This document shows positions 16,909 through 33,968 of a stretch of DNA of 64,000 nt, in pieces; the first letter of the stretch is position 1, and each line of letters starts with the position of its first letter. The notes beneath the pieces are model-generated. The model saw only the letters and a program-made list of their open reading frames with translations, was not told where the DNA came from and did no database searches. Made by a program: the position numbers and the translations under genes. Location of the stretch: assembly GCF_900078365.1 (NCBI RefSeq), contig NZ_LT598653.1:3357501-3421500 (forward strand). The letters run 5' to 3'. This stretch comes from an uncultured Sphingopyxis sp. (GTDB lineage Bacteria > Pseudomonadota > Alphaproteobacteria > Sphingomonadales > Sphingomonadaceae).

Positions 16909-17379
16909 ATGACCGATTCCACCCCTACCCCGCTCGCGCCGAAACATCTCGGCCAATCCAGCGAACTGCCTGCCTCGCCCGAGGCGGCCGTCCTCGATTA
17001 TGTGCCCAATCCGCGCACGGGCGAACTCTATCTCGTCCGCTTCGCCGCGCCCGAATTCACCTCGCTCTGCCCGGTGACCGGCCAGCCCGATTTCGCGCAT
17101 CTCGTCATCGATTACGCGCCCGGCGAGACGATCGTCGAATCGAAGAGCCTCAAGCTCTTCCTCGGGTCCTTCCGCAACCATGCGGGCTTTCACGAGGATT
17201 GCACCGTCGGCATCGGCCGCCGCCTGTTCGACGAGATGCGGCCCCGCTGGCTGCGCATCGGCGGTTACTGGTATCCGCGCGGCGGTATTCCCATCGACGT
17301 CTTCTGGCAATCGGGCCCGCCCCCCGAAGGACTATGGCTCCCCGACCAGGGCGTCGCGCCCTATCGCGGGCGGGGGTGA
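16909..17379 (+). CDS. queF: NADPH-dependent 7-cyano-7-deazaguanine (preQ0) reductase
   Basis: 156 residues, the unimodular QueF type. The catalytic cysteine C54 is in FTSLCPVTGQPDFA, followed by YAPGE and the ESKSLKLFLGSFRNH segment of the family. It reduces preQ0 to preQ1 in queuosine tRNA modification, in the cytosol. No other queuosine genes are adjacent. A thioesterase follows 45 nt later but has its own operator-like palindrome. Confidence 0.96.
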   Translation: MTDSTPTPLAPKHLGQSSELPASPEAAVLDYVPNPRTGELYLVRFAAPEFTSLCPVTGQPDFAHLVIDYAPGETIVESKSLKLFLGSFRNHAGFHEDCTVGIGRRLFDEMRPRWLRIGGYWYPRGGIPIDVFWQSGPPPEGLWLPDQGVAPYRGRG

Positions 17380-17403
17380 AGATTCATCTTTCCGTCACAG
17401 TTT

Positions 17404-17421
17404 GTTGACACTAGTGTCAAC
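17404..17421. promoter_or_regulatory. Perfect 18-bp palindrome abutting the thioesterase start, candidate operator
   Basis: The two 9-nt halves GTTGACACT and AGTGTCAAC are perfect reverse complements and end 3 nt before the ATG at 17425. A TAGTGT hexamer (17412-17417) inside it is placed where a -10 box would give a leaderless transcript. No Shine-Dalgarno sequence precedes the start. No regulator gene is adjacent. Confidence 0.6.
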
Positions 17422-17424
17422 GAT

Positions 17425-17835
17425 ATGAGCGCAACCGCCCTGCCCCACGACCATGACATCAAGGTCGGTCCCGACGCGATCGATTTCATGGGGCATGTGA
17501 ACAACGCCCATTATCTGAGCTGGGTGCAGGAAGCGGTGCTCGCGCACTGGCGCAAGATCGCGCCGCCCGAAGCGGTCGCGGCGCATCTGTGGGTCGCGCT
17601 GAAGCACGAGATCACCTATCGCCGCCCGGCCTTCCTCGACGATCAGGTCATCGCGACGGTGATCCTCGAGAAGGTGCAGGGCGCACGCGCCTTTTACGAG
17701 ACGATCATCAAGCGCGGCGAAGACGTGCTGGCCGAAGTCAAGTCAAGCTGGTGCTGTATCGACGCCGAGACGCTCCGCCCCGCGCGGCTCGCAAGCGAAG
17801 TCGTCGCCCGCTTTTTTCCGGGCGAAAAAAGTTAG
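17425..17835 (+). CDS. Acyl-CoA thioesterase, 4HBT/YbgC-like hotdog
   Basis: 136 residues with the 4-hydroxybenzoyl-CoA thioesterase fold. The signature DAIDFMGHVNNAHYLSWVQEA holds the catalytic Asp at about residue 19. Such enzymes hydrolyse short or aromatic acyl-CoAs in the cytosol. The start lacks a ribosome binding site and abuts a perfect 18-bp palindrome, so regulation by a dimeric repressor and leaderless translation are both plausible. Its substrate cannot be deduced. Confidence 0.85.
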   Translation: MSATALPHDHDIKVGPDAIDFMGHVNNAHYLSWVQEAVLAHWRKIAPPEAVAAHLWVALKHEITYRRPAFLDDQVIATVILEKVQGARAFYETIIKRGEDVLAEVKSSWCCIDAETLRPARLASEVVARFFPGEKS

Positions 17836-17882
17836 CGCCCGCCCCGCGTCGCGGGACGGGCGCCTTCTTCGGACGAAGAATT

Positions 17883-18113
17883 TTACGGGCTGACCGGGTC
17901 GTCGTCGCCGTCGACCGCCAGCCAGACGCCGCCGGCGATGATGGCGAGGCCCAGGACGATCGCGATCCAGCTTCCGCCTTCGAGATTATTTTCGCCACGG
18001 ACCGCCGAGGTCGCACGGCTATTGTCGATTGCGGGCGCGGCCGAAGCCGCTACCGGGGAAAGCACCATCGAAGCTGCCGCAACGGCAATCGCGCCTTTTT
18101 TCAATCTTTTCAT
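17883..18113 (-). CDS. Small exported or membrane protein
   Basis: 76 residues. An N-terminal signal (MKRLKKGAIAVAAASMVLSPVAASA) is followed by a short polar stretch, one hydrophobic helix (SWIAIVLGLAIIAGGVWLAV) and an acidic tail. GAGGAG precedes the ATG at 18113; an in-frame ATG at 18164 gives no sensible N-terminus. Proteins of this layout are common in sphingomonads and have no known function. It follows the P450 gene by 83 nt, with a hairpin between. Confidence 0.75.
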   Translation of the reverse strand: MKRLKKGAIAVAAASMVLSPVAASAAPAIDNSRATSAVRGENNLEGGSWIAIVLGLAIIAGGVWLAVDGDDDPVSP

Positions 18114-18127
18114 CACAAACTCCTCTA

Positions 18128-18145
18128 GCTGCGTCGAAACGCAGC
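18128..18145 (-). promoter_or_regulatory. 7-bp hairpin with UUCG loop upstream of a small membrane protein
   Basis: On the minus strand GCTGCGT and ACGCAGC enclose a TTCG tetraloop, a very stable combination. It ends just before the GAGGAG ribosome binding site of the gene at 17883-18113. It has no T-run, so it looks more like an mRNA 5' stabiliser or leader element than a terminator. Confidence 0.5.
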
Positions 18146-18196
18146 CGGAACGCGATTGTTCCATTTTCGAAAAGAAAAGGCCGAATCCAAAGCGTT

Positions 18197-19483
18197 CTAG
18201 GCGAGCGCGAAGCGGATCGGCAGACGCTTCAGCCCGCCGACGAACACCGATTCGACGCGCGCGGGCTCGCCCGCGAGTTCGAGGCGTTCGAGGCGCGGCA
18301 GCAGCTCCTCCATCAATATCCGCATCTCCATGCGCGCGAGATGCTGGCCGAGGCAGACGTGCGCGCCAAAACCGAAGGCGATCTGCTGGTTCTTCTCGCG
18401 ATCGGGATCGAAGGCGAAGGGGTCGCCGAACACATCCTCGTCGCGGTTGGCCGATACATAGTTCAGCATCAGCCAGTCGCCTTCGCGGATCGTCTGGCCG
18501 CCGATTTCGACATCTTCGCGCGCGCTGCGCATGAAATGCTGGACCGGCGTCGCCCAGCGAATCGCCTCCTCGATCAACCCCGCCTTGTCGCTCGCGGCGT
18601 CGCGGAAGCGGGCGAACAGCCCGGGATTCTTGGCCAGTTCCATGATCGCGCCCGCGGTCGAGGCGCTCGTCGTGTCATGGCCTGCGGTTGCGATAATCAT
18701 ATAATAGCCCGCCAGCTCGCGGTCGGGAATCGGCTCGCCGCCGACCATGGCGTTGGCGATCACCGTCGCGATGTCCTCGCGCGGATTGGCGCGGCGATCG
18801 GCGGTGAGCGCGCCGAAATATTGTTCGAAATCGGCGATCACATAATTGAGCATCGCGATCGCCTGTTCGGCGCTGGTGATCGCCTCGCGGCTGCGGTTGA
18901 GTTCGGGATCGGTCGACCCGAACAATTGCTGCGTCAGCATCAGCATGCGCGGCTCGTCCTCGCGCGGCACACCCAATATGTCCATGATCACGCGCAGCGG
19001 ATAATGCGCCGCGACGTCGCGCGCGAAATCGCATGTCCCGTCCATCGCGAGCATCTGTTCGACCGCATCGCGCGCGTGGTGACGGATGCGGTCTTCGACG
19101 ATCTTCAGATTCTTGGGCATGAACCAGCTCTGCGTGAGCAGCCGGTATTTCATATGATCGGGGGCATCCATCTGGACGAGCGAACGGATCAGATGCCCGT
19201 CATTATTGGGCGTCGCGGCGCGCGCGATCGCCTCGCCGTCGCGGTTGGTGAGCACGGTGGGGCGCAGGCCGTTCGCGAATCGCGCCGGGTCGCGGCTGAT
19301 CGCCATGATGTCGGCGTGACGCGTCACGAGCCAGAAGGGATCGAGTTCGGGATTTTCCGCCACGGCGAGCGGCGCGTTCGCGCGCGCCCAGGCAAGCTGT
19401 TCGTGCAGCGGATCCCATTGGCCGTACGCGACGGGGTCGACGACGGCGGCGGCTACCTCTCCAGGCAATATAGGTTTCGTCAT
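18197..19483 (-). CDS. Cytochrome P450
   Basis: 428 residues. The haem-binding motif FGFGAHVCLGQHLAR has its cysteine at C377, the oxygen-binding I-helix motif is AGHDTTS and the K-helix ExxR is EEAIR. It is a soluble bacterial class I P450 that would need separate ferredoxin and reductase, which are not encoded nearby. Substrate is unknown; the sequence resembles bacterial P450s that act on sterol, terpene or fatty-acid-like substrates only in general terms. It is divergent from the M1 aminopeptidase gene. Confidence 0.93.
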   Translation of the reverse strand: MTKPILPGEVAAAVVDPVAYGQWDPLHEQLAWARANAPLAVAENPELDPFWLVTRHADIMAISRDPARFANGLRPTVLTNRDGEAIARAATPNNDGHLIRSLVQMDAPDHMKYRLLTQSWFMPKNLKIVEDRIRHHARDAVEQMLAMDGTCDFARDVAAHYPLRVIMDILGVPREDEPRMLMLTQQLFGSTDPELNRSREAITSAEQAIAMLNYVIADFEQYFGALTADRRANPREDIATVIANAMVGGEPIPDRELAGYYMIIATAGHDTTSASTAGAIMELAKNPGLFARFRDAASDKAGLIEEAIRWATPVQHFMRSAREDVEIGGQTIREGDWLMLNYVSANRDEDVFGDPFAFDPDREKNQQIAFGFGAHVCLGQHLARMEMRILMEELLPRLERLELAGEPARVESVFVGGLKRLPIRFALA

Positions 19484-19601
19484 GCAACCAAGCTGCCGCG
19501 AATCGCGTCGTCTGTCGATAGGCTATGACCGCCCGTCGAAGCGGTGCCCGTGCGAGGGCCGCAGCGGCGTAGCGCGGCATAAAATAACCGGGGATTGCAT
19601 C

Positions 19602-22301
19602 ATGAAAACAACTGCACGACGTTTCCTTCTCGCCGCCGCCTCGTCGCTCAGCCTCGCGGCGTGTGCCGCGCAGCCGGGAATCGCGCCAACCGCGCCCGTC
19701 GCGGCGGCGCCTGCGCTCACCGCCGCGCCGCTCGACGCGAGCATCCCGAGCCAGCTGCCGCGGATCGCGCGGCCGCTGCATTACGACATCAGCGTCGTCC
19801 CCGACGCCAAGGCGCTGCGCTTCACCGGCGAGGCGGGCATCGACGTCGAACTCTATGAACCCTCAGCGGTGCTGACGCTCAACGCGCTCGACCTCGACTT
19901 CGCGGGCGCCAGCCTCACCGGCGCCGACGGCAAGGCCATTCCGCTGACCACGGCGACCGATGCGGCGGCGCAGACGGTGAGTTTCACCGCGCCCGCACTA
20001 CTCGCGCCGGGCAAATATCGCCTCGCCACCCGCTACACCGGCACGATCAACACGCAGGCGAACGGGCTTTTCGCGCTCGATTATCCCGACAAGGTCAGCG
20101 GCGACGAGGTACGCGGGCTGTTCACCCAGTTCGAGGCGCCCGACGCGCGGCGCTTCGTGCCGAGCTTCGACGAGCCGAGCTACAAGGCGACCTTCACCCT
20201 CTCCGCCACCGTCCCCGCCGGCGATCTTACGGTGAGCAACATGCCCGTGGCGAGCGAAACGCCCGCCCCCGGCAGCAGGAAGACGGTGACCTTCCAGATC
20301 TCGCCCAAAATGTCGTCCTATCTCCTCTTCTTCGCGACCGGAAATTTCGAGCGGCTCGCGGCAAAGAGCGAGAGCGGCGCCGAGGTCGGCATCGTGTCGC
20401 CGAAGGGATCGGGCGAGCAGGCGCGCTTCGCGCTCGACAGCCTCGGCCCGCTGCTGACCTATTATGGCGACTATTTCGGCCAGCCCTATCCGCTGCCCAA
20501 GCTCGACAATGTCGCGGGTCCCGGCCAGTCGCAATTCTTCGGCGCGATGGAAAATTGGGGCGCGATCTTCACCTTCGAGCGCATCCTGCTCGACGATCCG
20601 AAGATCACGAGCGACGCGACGCGGCAGGCGATCTATTCGGTGCAGGCGCACGAGGTCGCGCACCAATGGTTCGGCGACCTCGTCACCATGGCGTGGTGGG
20701 ACGACCTGTGGCTCAACGAGGGGTTCGCGAGTTGGATGGAAACCAAGGCGAGCGACCATTTCCATCCCGACTGGCAGCCCTTGCTCGACCGCGTCGACGG
20801 CCGCGAGCGCGCGATGGGGCTCGACGCTTTTGCGACCACCCACCCGATCGTCCAGACGATCCGCACCGTCGAGGACACCAACCAGGCGTTCGACGCGATC
20901 ACCTATCAAAAGGGCGAGGCGGTGATCACCATGCTCGAATCCTACGCGGGCGAGGATGTGTGGCGGCAGGGTCTGCGCAGCTATATGGAACAGCATAAAT
21001 ATGCGAACACGCGCACCGACGATCTGTGGAGCGCGGTCGAGACAGCGGGCGCCGAGGGGCTGACTGCGATCGCGCATGATTTCACCGGTCAGCCGGGCAT
21101 CCCGCTGCTGCGCGTCGGCGGTGTGACCTGCGCTGGCGGCAACACGACCGTCGCGCTGACGCAGGGCGAATTTTCGCGTGATCGCAAGGACAGCATCGAC
21201 GCCGAGGGCCGCCGCTGGCGGGTGCCCGTCCTCGCCCGCGCCGGCAATGGCGCGGTCGCGCGGCAGGTGATCGCGGGCGGCGCGGGAACGCTCACCCTGC
21301 CCGGCTGCGGCGCGGTGCTGATCAATGCGGGTCAGGCGGGCTATTACCGCACCCTCTATTCGCCCGCTGCGCTCGCGGCGCTGCGCAGCGGTTTCGCGGC
21401 ACTGGCCCCGATCGACCAGCTCGGGCTGCTCGGCGACAATTTCGCGCTCGCCTATGCCGGTTACCAGCCGATGGGCGCGGCGCTCGACCTGCTGGCGGCG
21501 GTGCCGAGTGATGCGAACCAGAAGCTACTCGGCGACGCCGCCGGACGCTATGCCGCGCTCTACAAGCTGTTCGACGGCGAGCCGGCAGTGCAGAAGCAGT
21601 TTGCGGCGCGCGGCACCGCGGCGCTCGGCCCGGCGATGGCGCGGCTCGGCTTCGACCCGCGCGGCGGCGAGCCCGCGCTCGACAGCATCCTGCGCTCCGA
21701 ATCGCTCGGTGCGCTCGGGACGCTGGGCGATGCCCGGGTGCTAGCCGAAGCGCGGCGGCGCTTCGCGCTGCTCGACCGCGATCCCGCCGCGCTCGACGGC
21801 CCGCTCAAGGCGCGTTGGCTCGGCATCGTCGCGGCGAATGCCGGCGAGGCCGAATGGAACAAGCTGCGCGGACTCGCGAAAGCATCGAAGTCGGCGGTCG
21901 AGCGCAGCACTTTCTATACGCTGCTCGGTTCGGCGAAGGACGAAGGGCTCGCGCGCCGGGCGCTCGCGCTCGCGCTCACCGACGAGCCCGGCAAGACAGT
22001 CAGCGCCTCGATCATCGGCGCGGTCGCGGCGAATCACGCGGAAATGGCGGTCGATTTCGCGCAGGCCAATCGAGCGGCGGTCGACCGGCTGATCGACGCC
22101 TCGGCACGCGCGCGCTTCCTCGCGGGGCTCGCCGCGTCGTCGAACGATCCCGCGATGATCGCAAAGCTCGAGACGATCGCGGCGCCGCTGCCCGCCGACG
22201 CACGCAAACCCTATGACAAGGTGCTGGCGAGCCTGAAGGAACGCAGCGTCAGCAGGCCGCGCATCAAAGGCGAAACCGCGAGCTGGCTGAAGACGAAGTA
22301 A
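19602..22301 (+). CDS. M1 family metallopeptidase, lipoprotein aminopeptidase N-like
   Basis: 899 residues. The ATG at 19602 gives a signal peptide with a lipobox (LSLAAC), so the protein is probably lipid-anchored. The exopeptidase motif GAMENWG and the zinc motif HEVAH (H350, E351, H354) with the downstream NEGFASW glutamate are all present, so it should be active. A C-terminal ERAP1-like helical domain (about 560-880) follows. It removes N-terminal residues from peptides at the cell envelope. The start at 19482 would bury the lipobox. Confidence 0.93.
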   Translation: MKTTARRFLLAAASSLSLAACAAQPGIAPTAPVAAAPALTAAPLDASIPSQLPRIARPLHYDISVVPDAKALRFTGEAGIDVELYEPSAVLTLNALDLDFAGASLTGADGKAIPLTTATDAAAQTVSFTAPALLAPGKYRLATRYTGTINTQANGLFALDYPDKVSGDEVRGLFTQFEAPDARRFVPSFDEPSYKATFTLSATVPAGDLTVSNMPVASETPAPGSRKTVTFQISPKMSSYLLFFATGNFERLAAKSESGAEVGIVSPKGSGEQARFALDSLGPLLTYYGDYFGQPYPLPKLDNVAGPGQSQFFGAMENWGAIFTFERILLDDPKITSDATRQAIYSVQAHEVAHQWFGDLVTMAWWDDLWLNEGFASWMETKASDHFHPDWQPLLDRVDGRERAMGLDAFATTHPIVQTIRTVEDTNQAFDAITYQKGEAVITMLESYAGEDVWRQGLRSYMEQHKYANTRTDDLWSAVETAGAEGLTAIAHDFTGQPGIPLLRVGGVTCAGGNTTVALTQGEFSRDRKDSIDAEGRRWRVPVLARAGNGAVARQVIAGGAGTLTLPGCGAVLINAGQAGYYRTLYSPAALAALRSGFAALAPIDQLGLLGDNFALAYAGYQPMGAALDLLAAVPSDANQKLLGDAAGRYAALYKLFDGEPAVQKQFAARGTAALGPAMARLGFDPRGGEPALDSILRSESLGALGTLGDARVLAEARRRFALLDRDPAALDGPLKARWLGIVAANAGEAEWNKLRGLAKASKSAVERSTFYTLLGSAKDEGLARRALALALTDEPGKTVSASIIGAVAANHAEMAVDFAQANRAAVDRLIDASARARFLAGLAASSNDPAMIAKLETIAAPLPADARKPYDKVLASLKERSVSRPRIKGETASWLKTK

Positions 22302-22321
22302 GGAAAGTCCGCCGCAGTTGG

Positions 22322-22780
22322 TCAGCCGGCCGGCTGCGGCGTTCCCACCGGCATCGCGCTTTCCCATTCGGCGCGCGCCTGGCGAATCATCGCCTTCAGC
22401 GCCTCGGCCTGGCGCTGCCATGCGGCCGCAGCGGGGGCGCTCCATGCGGCGCCCGCCGCGGTGCCCAGCTCCTCGACCGTCATGTCGATGAAGGCGTCAT
22501 ATTCGGCGATCGGCAGCGGCCCATAGGCGCGGTGGGTGAAGACGAGCTCGGCGACGAGCGGCCAGACCCAGCCCTCGCCCTTCGCCAGCCCGAGCATCAT
22601 CGCCAACGTCTCATCGGTCATCCGCCGCGACGAGGCGTCGACAATCATGAAGCTCGCGCGGCGATCGGGAAAGGCGTCGAAGAAGCGGTCGAACAGCGCG
22701 TGGCGGATCTCGACGCCCGCATCGGCGACGGCGGCGAGGCTCGCCTCCATCGCCGCGATGTCTCGAGCCGGCACCGACAT
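22322..22780 (-). CDS. Globin-like protein
   Basis: 152 residues, all-helical. The pattern of a bacterial single-domain globin can be followed: FDRFFDAFPDRRASF near the start, LVAELVFTHRAYG with a candidate proximal (F8) His, then AEYDAFIDMTVEEL and a Trp/AAAW..Q helix at the end. Such proteins bind haem and O2 or NO. The ATG at 22780 was preferred because the upstream ATG at 22795 lies inside a dispersed repeat. The similarity is a pattern judgement without an alignment. Confidence 0.6.
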   Translation of the reverse strand: MSVPARDIAAMEASLAAVADAGVEIRHALFDRFFDAFPDRRASFMIVDASSRRMTDETLAMMLGLAKGEGWVWPLVAELVFTHRAYGPLPIAEYDAFIDMTVEELGTAAGAAWSAPAAAAWQRQAEALKAMIRQARAEWESAMPVGTPQPAG

Positions 22781-22790
22781 TTCTCCACCC

Positions 22791-22866
22791 GTCATCCCGG
22801 CGAAGGCCGGGATCTCACCCTCTCGCCCTGACGCACCGGCGAGATCCCGGCCTTCGCCGGGATGAC
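22791..22866. repeat. Dispersed palindromic repeat, family A, copy 2
   Basis: Nearly identical in length and arms to the copy at 1701-1776, including the loop sequence CGCCCTGACGCACCG apart from a few substitutions. It lies between the globin-like and HerA-type genes. Confidence 0.9.
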
Positions 22867-22892
22867 GGATGAATAGGGTTTGGGAAATATCC

Positions 22893-24488
22893 TCACTTGA
22901 AAAGACTGCCCAAAATGCCGCGCATCAGCTGGCCGCCGAACTTGCCCGCGACCTGCCGGCCGAGGCTCGTCGCCGCCGAGCGCGCCGCCGACTGTATCAT
23001 CTTTTCGGCCATCGAGGGTTTGGCGGCCTCGCGGGCAGCCGCCTTTTCGAGCCGGACGCGTTCGCGCTCCTCGGCCGCCTTGCGCTTCGCCTCTTCCTTT
23101 GCGGCGATCGCGGCCTGTTTGTCGGCCTCCGCTTGGGCTTTCGCCTCGATCGCGGCGGCCTGCGCCTGCTCGGCCTTGGCGGCGAGCAGTTCCTCGGCGC
23201 TCTCGCGGTCGACCGCCGTGTCGTACTTGCCCGCGACCGGCGAGATCGACTGGATGATCGCGCGCTCCTTGGGCTCCAACGGTCCGGCGCGCGAGCAGGG
23301 CGGCTTGATCAGCGTGCGCTCGACCGGCGACGGCGCGCCGTCGGCCATCAGCAGCGAGACGAGCGCCTCGCCGACCTTCAATTCGGTGATCTCGCGCGCG
23401 ACGTCCACCTTGGGGTTCGGACGGAAGGTTTCGGCGGCGGCCTTCACCGCCTTCTGGTCGCGCGGGGTAAAGGCGCGGAGCGCGTGCTGGACGCGGTTGC
23501 CGAGCTGGCCCGCGACCTCCTCGGGCACGTCGATCGGGTTCTGCGTCACGAAATAGACGCCGACGCCCTTCGAGCGGATCAGCCGCACGACCTGCTCGAT
23601 CTTTTCGGTGAGCGCGGGCGGCGCGTCGTCGAAGAGCAGATGCGCTTCGTCGAAGAAGAAGACGAGCTTGGGCTTGTCGGGGTCGCCGACCTCGGGAAGC
23701 GTCTCGAACATCTCCGACAAGAGCCAGAGCAGGAAGGTTGCATAGAGCTTCGGGCTCGCCATCAATTTGTCGGCGGCGAGGATGTTGACATAGCCGCGGC
23801 CCGTGTCGTCAGTGCGGATCATGTCCTGAATGTCGAGCGCGGGTTCGCCGAAGAAATGGTCGCCGCCCTGGCTTTCGAGCGTCAGCAATTGCCGCTGGAT
23901 CGTGCCGACGGTGGCCTTCGACACATTGCCATATCTGGTCGTGAGTTCGTCGGCGTTCTCGGCGCACCAGGCGAGCATCGCCTGCAAATCGCCCAGATCG
24001 AGCAGCAGCAGATTCTGTTCGTCGGCGACCCGGAACGCGATCGCGAGCACGCCTTCCTGCACTTCGTTGAGCCCCATCAGCCGCGCGAGCAGCAGCGGGC
24101 CCATTTCGGAGATGGTGGTGCGGATCGGGTGTCCCTGCTCGCCGAACAGGTCCCAGAAGATCACCGGATTGTCGCGATAGGCCCATGTCGTATCGCCGAT
24201 TTCGGCGGCGCGCTTCGAAAAGGGTTCATGGACCTTGGCCGTCGGGCTGCCCGCCATCGCCATGCCGGCGAGGTCGCCCTTCACATCGGCGACGAAGACC
24301 GGGACGCCGGCGGCCGAAAAGCCTTCGGCAAGCCCTTGCAGGGTCACGGTCTTGCCGGTGCCGGTCGCGCCGGCGATCAAGCCGTGGCGGTTCGCGCGTT
24401 TGAGCACCAGCGACTGGCGCGGCCCGTCGGCCGCCCCGCCGCCGCCAAGCCCGATATAGATTTCGCTCACCGTGCTGCCGTCGCTCAC
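22893..24488 (-). CDS. HerA-like ATPase, DUF853 (YjgR) family
   Basis: 531 residues from a GTG start at 24488, chosen because GGAGG lies 7 nt upstream and no ATG precedes the conserved start. Walker A is GATGTGKT at residues 40-47 and Walker B is KLVFFFDEAHLL, with a conserved NPIDVPEEV segment. The last about 70 residues are an Ala/Glu/Lys-rich coiled coil and a short amphipathic tail. The family is a predicted P-loop ATPase related to the HerA/FtsK class; its function is not established. It stands alone on the minus strand. Confidence 0.9.
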   Translation of the reverse strand: MSDGSTVSEIYIGLGGGGAADGPRQSLVLKRANRHGLIAGATGTGKTVTLQGLAEGFSAAGVPVFVADVKGDLAGMAMAGSPTAKVHEPFSKRAAEIGDTTWAYRDNPVIFWDLFGEQGHPIRTTISEMGPLLLARLMGLNEVQEGVLAIAFRVADEQNLLLLDLGDLQAMLAWCAENADELTTRYGNVSKATVGTIQRQLLTLESQGGDHFFGEPALDIQDMIRTDDTGRGYVNILAADKLMASPKLYATFLLWLLSEMFETLPEVGDPDKPKLVFFFDEAHLLFDDAPPALTEKIEQVVRLIRSKGVGVYFVTQNPIDVPEEVAGQLGNRVQHALRAFTPRDQKAVKAAAETFRPNPKVDVAREITELKVGEALVSLLMADGAPSPVERTLIKPPCSRAGPLEPKERAIIQSISPVAGKYDTAVDRESAEELLAAKAEQAQAAAIEAKAQAEADKQAAIAAKEEAKRKAAEERERVRLEKAAAREAAKPSMAEKMIQSAARSAATSLGRQVAGKFGGQLMRGILGSLFK

Positions 24489-24603
24489 CCGCTGTCCTCC
24501 GTTCGAAAGCCTTTGCCGAGGTCTAGAGCGGGGGGCGTGGACAGGCAATCGGCAATGGGGCGCTGGTGGCCGGTATCGACCTATAGCTGCCGTCACTTTA
24601 TTC

Positions 24604-24693
24604 GTCACCCCGGACTTGATCCGGGGTCCCGCTTGATGCCGAAGACCGGTCGATGCCCCCAAAAGCGGGATCCCGGGTCAAGCCCGGGATGAC
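24604..24693. repeat. Dispersed palindromic repeat, family C, copy 1
   Basis: An inverted repeat whose ends read GTCACCCCGGACTTGATCC and CCCGGGATGAC. A second, similar copy with the same order of blocks is at 54761-54834 downstream of rnpA. Confidence 0.8.
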
Positions 24694-24730
24694 GAGGGGC
24701 TGAAACCGACCGATTGCAGCCTCTTACATC

Positions 24731-24807
24731 GTCATCCCCGCAAAAGCGGGGACCCAGAGCGTGCGTAGGCTGATCCCACACTGGGTTCCCGCTTTCGCGG
24801 GAATGAC
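24731..24807. repeat. Dispersed palindromic repeat, family B, copy 1
   Basis: A 77-nt element with outer arms GTCATCCCCGCAAAAGCGGG and CCCGCTTTCGCGGGAATGAC and an inner ACCCAG/CTGGGT stem. The inner loop (24752-24786 region) is almost identical to that of 53608-53706, so it is a defined element rather than a chance hairpin. Confidence 0.85.
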
Positions 24808-24851
24808 GAATATTGGGTGCGGCCGCTCCCCACCCCAAAGCCGCGCCAAAG

Positions 24852-24883
24852 AAAAAGCCCCGCCAGATCGCTCCGGCGGGGCT
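24852..24883 (-). terminator. Rho-independent terminator of rpoBC
   Basis: On the minus strand a perfect 9-bp stem AGCCCCGCC/GGCGGGGCT (24875-24883 with 24856-24864) with a 10-nt loop is followed by a T-rich run. It begins 31 nt after the rpoC stop and is well placed to end the rpoBC transcript. Confidence 0.9.
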
Positions 24884-24913
24884 CATTTCTGTCGGCCAAG
24901 GCGCCGAGGAAGC

Positions 24914-26986
<2,073 letters not shown>

Positions 26987-26991
26987 GCCGG

Positions 26992-29307
<2,316 letters not shown>

Positions 29308-29325
29308 AATCTGGTTCCTCGTTAG

Positions 29326-29426
29326 CCCTCTCCCCTTCAGGGGAGAGGGTTGGGAGAGGGGGCGGGGTTGCGGAACAGCGCGGCGACTGCCCCTCTCCCC
29401 AGCCCTCTCCCCTGAAGGGGAGAGGG
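29326..29426. repeat. Dispersed repeat, family E, copy 2 (rpoB-rpoC gap)
   Basis: Two copies of a CCCTCTCCCCTTCAGGGGAG-type hairpin in inverted order fill the gap between rpoB and rpoC, together forming a long potential stem. Since rpoC should be on the rpoB transcript, it might attenuate or process the mRNA. Confidence 0.75.
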
Positions 29427-29433
29427 AGCTATC

Positions 29434-33612
<4,179 letters not shown>

Positions 33613-33790
33613 AAGTGATTGTCTCGCCTTAAGAAAATAGCTCGCAAGCGCAGGAGAGACGCAAAAAGGCCGCGACGAACCGTTGCCGGTTTACCGCAGC
33701 TTTCCAACGCATCTCGAAATCCCCGCCGCCCTATCCGTACAACCCGTTGCGCAAAGTCAGGCCCTATCTCGGACGAGGGGGTATGGGCGC

Positions 33791-33819
33791 AATATAGGAT
33801 CGGGGTCGCGGGGTGTCAA
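33791..33819 (-). promoter_or_regulatory. Strong sigma-70 promoter of rpoBC
   Basis: On the minus strand TTGACA (33814-33819) and TATATT (33791-33796) are separated by exactly 17 nt. This near-consensus promoter would start transcription around 33784 and give a leader of about 170 nt before rpoB. Confidence 0.85.
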
Positions 33820-33892
33820 CGGCGGCGCCAGCGTCTGCCCATCGAATGCGATGTCCGGTCCGCTCGGCGTGGACCGAAACCCCCTCCTGATC

Positions 33893-33968
33893 GTCATCCC
33901 GGCGAAGGCCGGGACCTCGCCCTATCATCTTTCCGCACCGGCGAGATCCCGGCCTTCGCCGGGATGAC
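33893..33968. repeat. Dispersed palindromic repeat, family A, copy 3
   Basis: 76 nt, the same length as the copies at 1701 and 22791. The arms are conserved while the loop has changed (TCGCCCTATCATCTTTCCG region). It lies between the divergent rpoB promoter and the TonB receptor gene. Confidence 0.9.

Larger units (their letters stand above)
24489..24913. other. Intergenic region with two repeats and the rpoC terminator
   Basis: This 425-nt stretch contains no convincing gene. It holds a family C repeat (24604-24693), a family B repeat (24731-24807) and the intrinsic terminator of rpoBC (24852-24883). The first about 110 nt should carry the promoter of the minus-strand HerA-type gene, but I could not pick one with confidence. 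Confidence 0.7.

Noticed and set aside
17405..17430. TTGACA at 17405 as a -35 box of the thioesterase gene
   Set aside because: A -10 box 17 nt further would lie inside the coding region after the ATG; the palindrome is better explained as an operator.
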